From positions 62,001 to 126,000 of the forward strand of contig CAVXOR010000001.1 of the NCBI GenBank assembly GCA_963763475.1: a DNA stretch of 64,000 nt, in the 5' to 3' direction. Of this stretch, positions 58,529 to 64,000 are shown one piece after another (within the stretch, counting starts at the first letter, position 1; the number at the start of each line of letters is the position of its first letter). Source of the DNA: AC-32 sp963763475. GTDB lineage: Bacteria > Actinomycetota > Thermoleophilia > Gaiellales > Gaiellaceae. The notes under the pieces are model-generated. The model ran no database searches and was not told the origin of the DNA. It saw only the letters and a list, made by a program, of their open reading frames with translations. The translations under genes and the position numbers were made by a program.

Positions 58529-59385
58529 GCGTCGAGGAGAAGCTCTACGGCTGCCAGTCGATGACCGGCCTGCTGCGCCGCGTCCTCGTCCGCGCGCCGC
58601 GAGCCGAGGAGCTCGGCGGTTGGGAGCTGTGCCGCTGGCGCGCCGAGCCCGACCCCGCAGCGATCGCGCGCGAGCACGAGGCGTTCTGCGCGCTGCTCGA
58701 GAACGCCGGCGCCGAGGTCGTGCTCGCCGAGTCTGCCGCCGACAACCCGGACGCGATCTACACGTACGACCCGGCCCTCGTCGCCGACGAGGGCGCGCTC
58801 CTGCTCCACCCGGGCAAGAAGTGCCGGCGAGCCGAGGTGGACGCGATGGCGGACGACTTCGAGCGGGCCGGCGTCCCCGTCGCCGGCCGGCTGCGCGAGC
58901 CCGAGTGGGCCGAGGGCGGCGACTGCTGCTGGCTCGACGCACGCACCCTGCTCGTCGGCTGCGGCTACCGCACGAACGCGGCCGGAATCGCGCGCCTGCG
59001 CGAGCTCCTGCCCGAGGTGGAGGTGGTCGTGTTCGACCTGCCCCACTGGCACGGGCGCGACGAGGTTATGCACCTGATGTCGCTGCTCAGCCCGCTCGCG
59101 CCCGACTTGGCCGTGGTCTACGAGCCGCTGCTCCCGACGAGGCTTGCCCAGCTGCTCGACGCCCGAGGCGTCGAGCTCGTCGCGGTCCCGGACGAGGAGT
59201 TCGGCTCCCTGGGCTCCAACGTCCTGGCGCTGGCCCCGCGTGTCGCACTGGCAGTCGAGGGCAACCCGCGCACACGCGAGCAGATGGAGCGAGCCGGAGT
59301 TGAGGTGCTGACCTACCGCGGCGCCGAGCTCTCGAAGGGCGACGGCGGCCCGACGTGCCTCACGCGCCCGTTGCTGCGCGTCTAG
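58525..59385 (+). CDS. Dimethylargininase/amidinotransferase-family hydrolase
   Basis: A 286-residue pentein-fold enzyme. NPDAIYTYDPALVADEGALL and EWAEGGDCCWLDARTLLVGC supply the substrate-binding acidic residues. HGRDEVMHLMSLLSPLAPDL contains the catalytic His, and KGDGGPTCLTRPL contains the nucleophilic Cys near the C-terminus. This order fits N-dimethylarginine dimethylaminohydrolases and related amidinohydrolases. Sequence does not settle whether arginine, dimethylarginine or another guanidine is used. GTG start in the stop of the sigma gene (GTGA). Confidence 0.85.
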   Translation: MSVEEKLYGCQSMTGLLRRVLVRAPRAEELGGWELCRWRAEPDPAAIAREHEAFCALLENAGAEVVLAESAADNPDAIYTYDPALVADEGALLLHPGKKCRRAEVDAMADDFERAGVPVAGRLREPEWAEGGDCCWLDARTLLVGCGYRTNAAGIARLRELLPEVEVVVFDLPHWHGRDEVMHLMSLLSPLAPDLAVVYEPLLPTRLAQLLDARGVELVAVPDEEFGSLGSNVLALAPRVALAVEGNPRTREQMERAGVEVLTYRGAELSKGDGGPTCLTRPLLRV

Positions 59386-59419
59386 GCCTGCGCGGGCTCG
59401 CGGCAGCGATAGTAGAGAG

Positions 59420-60679
59420 GTGAGCGAGCGGGAGGCACGGGGCGGGACGGTGGTCGTCGGCGGCGGGTTCGCCGGCAGCTACGTGGCGCGCCTGCTCGGC
59501 AAGCGCGGCGCCACGATCGTCAGCCCGGAGAACTCGATGCTGTTCACGCCGTTGCTGCCGGAGGCGGCCTCGGGCACGCTCGAGCCGCGCCACGTGGTCG
59601 TGCCGCTGCGCGTGATGTGCCCGCACGCCGAGCTCCTCCTCGGACGCGCAACCGAGCTCGACTTCGACCGTCGGCACGTCCAGGTCGAGACGTTCGAGGG
59701 CGTCGTCAGCGTCAGCTACCGCGAGCTCGTGGTCGCGCTCGGCTCGATCTCGCGAGCGCTGCCGATCCCGGGCCTGGCCGAACACGCGCTCGGCTTCAAG
59801 AACCTCGCCGACGCGATCCATCTCCGCAACCACGTCCTGCAGCGCCTCGACGCAGCCGACGCGGCGGCCACCGATGCACACCGCGAGCGCGAGCTGACCT
59901 TCGTCTTCGTCGGCGCCGGCTACGCGGGCGTCGAGGCGCTGGCCGAGCTGTCCGACCTCGTCCGCGACGCGCTGCGCCATTACCCGGGCCTCCGGCAGGC
60001 GCCGCAGCGCTGGGTGCTGGTCGACGCGGCGCCGAAGATCCTGCCCGAGATCCCGACGCGGCTCGGCGACTACGCGGCCCGCCAGCTCGTCAAGCGCGGA
60101 GTCGAGATCCGCGTCGACACGACGCTCGAGTCGGTCGAAGCCCATACCGCCCAGCTCTCGAGCGGTGAGCGCTTTCCCACCCACACCGTCGTGTGGACGG
60201 CCGGCGTGAAGGCGAGCCCGCTGCTCGCCGGCTTCGGACTACCGCTGGACGAGCGCGGCCGCGTCAAGGTGGACGAGCTGCTGCGCGTCGAGGGGCACGA
60301 GCACGTCTGGGCGCTCGGCGACTGCGCCGCGGTCCCGAATGGGGCGACTCCCGGCGAGGTCGACCCGCCGACCTCCCAGCACGCGCTCCGCCAGGCACGG
60401 CGCCTGGCCAAGAACCTGCGCGGCGAGCAGCGGCCGTACCGCTACCGGATGCTCGGCCAGGTGGCCACCCTCGGCCGCTACAAGGGCATCGCAGACGTGC
60501 TCGGCCTCCGCTTTACCGGCTTCCTCGGCTGGTTCATCACGCGCACGTACCACCTCTACCAGCTGCCGCTCTTCTCGCGGAAGCTGCGCGTGGTGACCGA
60601 CTGGACGACCTCGCTCTTCTTCCGACGCGACATCGCCGAGCTCTCGATGCTCGGCCATCCCCAGCGCCTGGATGCGTGA
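59420..60679 (+). CDS. Type II NADH dehydrogenase-like FAD/NAD(P) oxidoreductase
   Basis: A 419-residue flavoprotein of the NDH-2 group. GTVVVGGGFAGSYVARLLGK binds FAD, FVFVGAGYAGVEALAELSDL binds NADH, and HVWALGDCAAVPNG is the second FAD motif. The C-terminal GFLGWFITRTYHLYQLPLFS and DWTTSLFFRRD form the amphipathic membrane-binding part typical of NDH-2 enzymes that feed electrons to quinone without pumping protons. GTG 59420 lies six bases after GATAGT. The end overlaps the GNAT gene by eight bases. Confidence 0.9.
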   Translation: MSEREARGGTVVVGGGFAGSYVARLLGKRGATIVSPENSMLFTPLLPEAASGTLEPRHVVVPLRVMCPHAELLLGRATELDFDRRHVQVETFEGVVSVSYRELVVALGSISRALPIPGLAEHALGFKNLADAIHLRNHVLQRLDAADAAATDAHRERELTFVFVGAGYAGVEALAELSDLVRDALRHYPGLRQAPQRWVLVDAAPKILPEIPTRLGDYAARQLVKRGVEIRVDTTLESVEAHTAQLSSGERFPTHTVVWTAGVKASPLLAGFGLPLDERGRVKVDELLRVEGHEHVWALGDCAAVPNGATPGEVDPPTSQHALRQARRLAKNLRGEQRPYRYRMLGQVATLGRYKGIADVLGLRFTGFLGWFITRTYHLYQLPLFSRKLRVVTDWTTSLFFRRDIAELSMLGHPQRLDA

Positions 60680-61418
60680 GGAGCTGGTCCGCTCGTACGA
60701 GTTCCTGGCCCGTGGCGACATGGGCGGCACCCGCCTGGTCGAGTCGCCCTTCGGGCGCGCGGTCTACACCGACGAGCTGCCGCGCCGGCTGGACGGGAAC
60801 TACCTCTGGGTCGAACGCGCCGCGGAGCCCGAGGAGCTGGTCGCCGAGGCCGCCAGGCTCGAGCGGCGGCTGATCTTCGTCCCCGACCCGGCGGTCGGCG
60901 ACGCCCTCACTCCGTGGTTCGAGGAGCATGGCTGGCGGATCGACCGCCACCTCGTGATGGCGCAGCTGCGCGAACCGGAACGCGAAGCCGACCTCTCGCG
61001 CTTCCGCGAGGTCTCGGAGCCGGAGCTACGCGAGGCGCGCAAGCGGGTGCTCGCCGACGAGCCCTGGGCGAGCCCGGAGGTGCTCGAGCAGATCTTCGGT
61101 GCGAAGGCCCTGATCGGCGAGCGCGTGCTCACCCGCTTCTTCGCCGTCGAGCTGGACGGCGAGGTGGTCAGCTATGCCGACCTCTACCTGGACGGCGCCG
61201 AGGCCCAGGTCGAGGACGTGGGCACCGTCCCCGAGCACCGCAACGCAGGTCATGCGAGCGCCGTCGTGCTCGGCGCGATCGCCGAGGCGCGGCGGGCCGG
61301 CGCGGAGTTCGTCTGCCTGGTGGCCGACGCGCACGACTGGCCGAAGGAGCTCTACCGCCGCCTCGGCTTCGACGAGGTCGGCCACTACACGAAGTTCTTC
61401 ACTCCGGCCGCGAAGTGA
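60672..61418 (+). CDS. GNAT-family N-acetyltransferase
   Basis: A 248-residue protein. The N-terminal 110 residues are not recognisable but end in a DRHLVMAQLREPEREADLSR segment seen in some GNAT proteins. The C-terminal GNAT fold has AQVEDVGTVPEHRNAGHASA (acetyl-CoA pyrophosphate loop, in which Asn-Ala-Gly-His replaces the usual RGxG) and FVCLVADAHDWPKELYRRLG with FDEVGHYTKFF. The substrate is unknown. It overlaps both NDH-2 and the ABC ATPase gene, the latter by GTGA. Confidence 0.83.
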   Translation: MREELVRSYEFLARGDMGGTRLVESPFGRAVYTDELPRRLDGNYLWVERAAEPEELVAEAARLERRLIFVPDPAVGDALTPWFEEHGWRIDRHLVMAQLREPEREADLSRFREVSEPELREARKRVLADEPWASPEVLEQIFGAKALIGERVLTRFFAVELDGEVVSYADLYLDGAEAQVEDVGTVPEHRNAGHASAVVLGAIAEARRAGAEFVCLVADAHDWPKELYRRLGFDEVGHYTKFFTPAAK

Positions 61419-62254
61419 GCGCGGCCCTTTCCACGCAGGGGCTCGAGAAGCGCTACGGAGCCACGACCGCGCTGGCCGGGGTCGATCTCGAGGTCGGAGA
61501 GGGCGAGCTTGTCGGGCTGCTCGGCCCGAACGGCGCGGGCAAGTCGACCCTGGTCAAGATCGCATGCGGGCTCGTCCGCCCCTCTCGCGGCCAGGCCGAG
61601 ATCTGCGGGGCGCGCGCGGGCTCGCTGGACGCCCGCCGGCGGCTCGGCTACCTCGCCGAGCTGTTTCGTTTCCCGGGCTGGTACTCGGCGGACGAGCTGC
61701 TCAGGCTCCACCAGCGCCTCGCGGCCTCCGACGGCGGGGCCGGCGAGCGCGGGGACCTGCTCGAGCTCGTCGGCCTGGTGGATGCCCGCGATCGCCGGAT
61801 CGAGGCGATGTCGAAAGGGATGCAGCAGCGGCTCGGCATCGCGCAGGCACTGGTCGGGGCGCCGCCGCTGCTGCTGCTGGACGAGCCGACTAGCGCGCTC
61901 GACCCGGTCGGCAGGCGAACCGTGCGACAGCTGCTCGAGGAGCTGCAGAGCCGTGGCACCTCGGTGCTGCTCAATTCCCACCTGCTGAGCGAGGTCGAGC
62001 TGGTCTGCGACCGCGTGGTGATCCTGCTGCGCGGCAAGGTTGTCACCGAGGGCTCGCCGGCCGAGCTGAGCCGTGGGCGCGGCGTCGAGATCGAGACGGA
62101 CGAGGGCAAGCGGGTGTACGAAGGGACGCGCGACGACGTACCGCGCCTCGTCGCCGAGCTGGTCGCCGCCGGGCGCAAGGTCTACGGCGTGCAGGTGCTG
62201 ACCTCGACGCTCGAGGACACCTACCTCGAGGCGGTCGGAGGCGAGACCTCGTGA
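61415..62254 (+). CDS. ABC transporter ATP-binding protein
   Basis: A 279-residue ATPase. Walker A is GPNGAGKSTLVK, the signature is EAMSKGMQQRLGIAQAL (a variant MSKGM in place of LSGGQ), Walker B is LLLLDEPTSALDP and the switch His is in NSHLLSEV. The C-terminal 60 residues (VEIETDEGKRVYEG) resemble the tail of NatA/CcmA-type exporters. GTG start in the GNAT stop; GTGA with the permease gene. Export of an unknown compound is likely. Confidence 0.92.
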   Translation: MSAALSTQGLEKRYGATTALAGVDLEVGEGELVGLLGPNGAGKSTLVKIACGLVRPSRGQAEICGARAGSLDARRRLGYLAELFRFPGWYSADELLRLHQRLAASDGGAGERGDLLELVGLVDARDRRIEAMSKGMQQRLGIAQALVGAPPLLLLDEPTSALDPVGRRTVRQLLEELQSRGTSVLLNSHLLSEVELVCDRVVILLRGKVVTEGSPAELSRGRGVEIETDEGKRVYEGTRDDVPRLVAELVAAGRKVYGVQVLTSTLEDTYLEAVGGETS

Positions 62255-63105
62255 CCGCGGTTCTGACGATCGCCGGCTACGCGCTGCGCGAGGCGCTGCG
62301 CCGCAAGGTCTTCCTGGTCGTCCTGCTGCTGACCACCGGCTTCCTGACCCTCTACTGGCTCGCCAACCACTACCTCTTCCGCGACGTCGACAACCTCGGC
62401 TCTCCGTCGTCCGCGATCGAGCCTCGAACCTTTGCCGGCGCGTTCATGGTCGGTCTGGCGATGTTCTCGACCCTCTTCCTGGGCGTCGTGCTCGCAATCT
62501 TCCTGACGCTGGGCGCTGTGCGCGGCGACGCGGAGCGCGGACTGCTGCAGCCGCTGCTCGTCCGCCCGGTGTCGAGGCCGACGCTGCTGCTCGCGCGCTG
62601 GCTCGGCGCGATCGCCGTCTCCACGCCATACGTGATCGCGGTCTACACAACCGCCGTCGTGATCACCGGCCTCACCGGCGATTGGTGGCCCGACCACGCC
62701 GTCGTGCCGGCGATCGAGCTCGCCGGCGGCGTCGCGATCGTGGCGGCGCTCTCGCTGCTGGGCTCGGTCTTCCTCACGGCAACAGCGAACGGGATCGCGA
62801 TCTTCATGGTCTTCGGTGCCGGCCTCGTCTCCGGACTGCTCGGCTCGATCGGCCACGCGCTCAACTCGGACCGGCTCGAGCACTGGGCGACGATCGTCGC
62901 GTGGGCCGCGCCGTTCGAGGCCCTCTACCAGGACGGGCTGCGCGAGATCACCGCCGAGACGATCGGCCTGACGGGCTACCTGATCCAGCTCGGCCCGTTC
63001 GGCGGCGCCAACACGGGCGGCACGCCGGTCCGCCTCTGGGCCTGCGCCTACCTGATCGTCGTTGGGCTCCTCGCGTCGTTCGCCTTCTCTCGCAGGGACC
63101 TCTGA
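62251..63105 (+). CDS. ABC-2-type transporter permease
   Basis: A 284-residue membrane protein with about six helices. The start TIAGYALREALRRKVFLVVL and LGAVRGDAERGLLQPLLVRP (the conserved export-permease loop with RPVSRPTLLLARWLG) match NosY/ABC2_membrane permeases. It is coupled to the ATPase gene by GTGA and forms a two-gene exporter. Substrate unknown. It ends one base before the convergent rsgA stop. Confidence 0.9.
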   Translation: MTAVLTIAGYALREALRRKVFLVVLLLTTGFLTLYWLANHYLFRDVDNLGSPSSAIEPRTFAGAFMVGLAMFSTLFLGVVLAIFLTLGAVRGDAERGLLQPLLVRPVSRPTLLLARWLGAIAVSTPYVIAVYTTAVVITGLTGDWWPDHAVVPAIELAGGVAIVAALSLLGSVFLTATANGIAIFMVFGAGLVSGLLGSIGHALNSDRLEHWATIVAWAAPFEALYQDGLREITAETIGLTGYLIQLGPFGGANTGGTPVRLWACAYLIVVGLLASFAFSRRDL

Positions 63106-63106
63106 C

Positions 63107-64000
63107 TCACCACGCGCTCTTGCGCAGACTCTTGGCGAACGCGACGCGCTTCTTCTTCTCCTCCGAGCGAAGCCGTGCGTCCTGCTTGGCGGCCAGGCGC
63201 TGCAACTCCCGCTGCAGGGCGCGGTAGCTCTGCAGCCGCTCACGCGGCAGCGTGCCCTCGTCGATCGCCGCCTGCACCGCGCAGCCCGGCTCCTGCTTGT
63301 GCGCGCAGTCGTTGAAGCGACAGCCGCCGGCCAGCTCGTCCACGTCGGCGAAGGCCTGGTCGATGCCCTCGTCCGCGTCCCACAGCTGAACTTCGCGCAG
63401 GCCCGGCGTGTCGACCAGCAGCGCCCCGCCCGGAAGCCTGAGCAGCTGCCGCGCGGTGGTCGTGTGACGGCCGGTGCCGTCCTCGGCGAGCTCTTTCGTC
63501 GGCTGTGCCTCCTCTCCGAGCAGGCGGTTCGCCAGCGACGACTTGCCGACGCCGGAGGAGCCGAGCAGCGCCACCGTCCTGGCCGGCCCGAGGTACGGCG
63601 CGAGCTCGTCGAGCCCCTCGCCGGTGACGTTGCTGACCACATGCGCAGAAACGCCCACCGCGACCTGCTCGGCCTCGAGCAGCAGTGCCAGCGGGTCGTC
63701 GCAGAGGTCGGCCTTGGTCATGACGAGCGCCGGCAGCGCACCGCTCTCCCAGGCCAGGGTCAGGTAGCGCTCGATCCGGCGAGGGCTGAAGTCGTCGTCC
63801 AGCGCGGTGACGACGAAGACCGTGTCGACGTTGGCCGCGAGCACCTGCGCCTCGGCCGCGGCCAGGTTGACCTTGCGCGCGAAGGCCGTGCGGCGCGGGA
63901 GCACCGCGTGGATGACGGCATCGCGAAGCGCGACCCAGTCACCCACGGCGGGAAGGTCGGCGCCGGAGGCGGCGTCGTGGCGCAGCCGTCCGGCGAGATG
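63107..64000 (-). CDS. rsgA: Ribosome small subunit-dependent GTPase A, 5' end outside the window
   Basis: A circularly permuted GTPase that helps late 30S assembly. The visible 297 residues begin in the OB-fold region (LAGRLRHDAASGADLPAVGD) and show G4 ALVMTKADL, then G1 LLGSSGVGKSSLANRL and G3 LLVDTPGLRE, the permuted order. The zinc domain has CRFNDCAHKQEPGCAV. The gene runs off the right edge with an open frame at base 64000, so it is incomplete by perhaps 30-60 residues. Confidence 0.94.
   Translation of the reverse strand, partial: HLAGRLRHDAASGADLPAVGDWVALRDAVIHAVLPRRTAFARKVNLAAAEAQVLAANVDTVFVVTALDDDFSPRRIERYLTLAWESGALPALVMTKADLCDDPLALLLEAEQVAVGVSAHVVSNVTGEGLDELAPYLGPARTVALLGSSGVGKSSLANRLLGEEAQPTKELAEDGTGRHTTTARQLLRLPGGALLVDTPGLREVQLWDADEGIDQAFADVDELAGGCRFNDCAHKQEPGCAVQAAIDEGTLPRERLQSYRALQRELQRLAAKQDARLRSEEKKKRVAFAKSLRKSAW

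Overview
The window is about 70% GC, densely packed and fully bacterial. Start codons are often GTG or TTG, four-base start/stop overlaps (ATGA, GTGA) are frequent, and many genes have a TAnnnT box 5-9 bases before the start codon, as expected for leaderless mRNAs. Gene content (a DUF6458-like protein, an ECF42-type sigma factor with a DGPF partner, SufBCD/SU, TatA/TatC, a mycothiol-era style actinobacterial gene set, and a caa3-like cytochrome oxidase operon) points to Actinomycetota, most likely a Thermoleophilia-type lineage (Gaiellales/Solirubrobacterales). There is no 16S gene here, so that placement is inference. No prophage, insertion sequence, CRISPR array or origin is visible.

Layout. 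1-12.5 kb: an Fe-S assembly (suf) locus in two minus-strand parts, sufC-sufB-VOC-sufD and sufS-sufU-Rieske-tag. They are separated by a plus-strand block holding a lipoprotein cytochrome c fused to a Cys/His-rich domain, a methyltransferase, an SCP2-domain protein, a glycogen debranching-type glucosidase and an MFS transporter. 12.5-17.3 kb: an SDR, then tatA-tatC-adenosine deaminase, a membrane-anchored TPR protein, a STAS protein and a di-haem cytochrome c. 17.3-22.4 kb: a translationally coupled cytochrome oxidase operon (coxB-coxA-tandem stress domain protein-coxC-membrane/stress domain protein) containing three copies of one USP-like domain. 22.5-26.5 kb: a small membrane protein, two convergent overlapping histidine kinases and tRNA-Lys(CUU).

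26.5-38 kb: surface polysaccharide functions. These are a four-gene UDP-acetamido-sugar cassette, a subtilase/SpoIID-LytB secreted pair, a Ser/Thr kinase with an external TPR domain, and rmlB facing rmlACD for dTDP-rhamnose. 38-41 kb: hsp20-lon. 41-50 kb: an M23 peptidase, a TauE/SafE transporter split into two half-size genes, otsB, an EamA transporter, Nudix, HAD, PolX, a polyprenol-phosphate mannosyltransferase and thioredoxin. 49.7-53.8 kb: a TPP-riboswitch-led thiD-thiM-thiE-thiL operon with a Dpp-type permease gene downstream. 53.8-64 kb: methyltransferase, MrfA-like helicase, DGPF protein plus ECF42 sigma, dimethylargininase-like protein, NDH-2, GNAT, a two-gene ABC exporter and the partial rsgA.

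Three conserved genes (MFS transporter, sufB, helicase) each carry one single-base indel. sufB is normally essential, so sequencing or assembly error is the likeliest cause. The most unusual items are the repeated stress-like domain in the cox operon, the Cys/His-rich cytochrome, the probable CTG start of rmlD, the split TauE pair and several overlapping bidirectional -10 elements between divergent genes.
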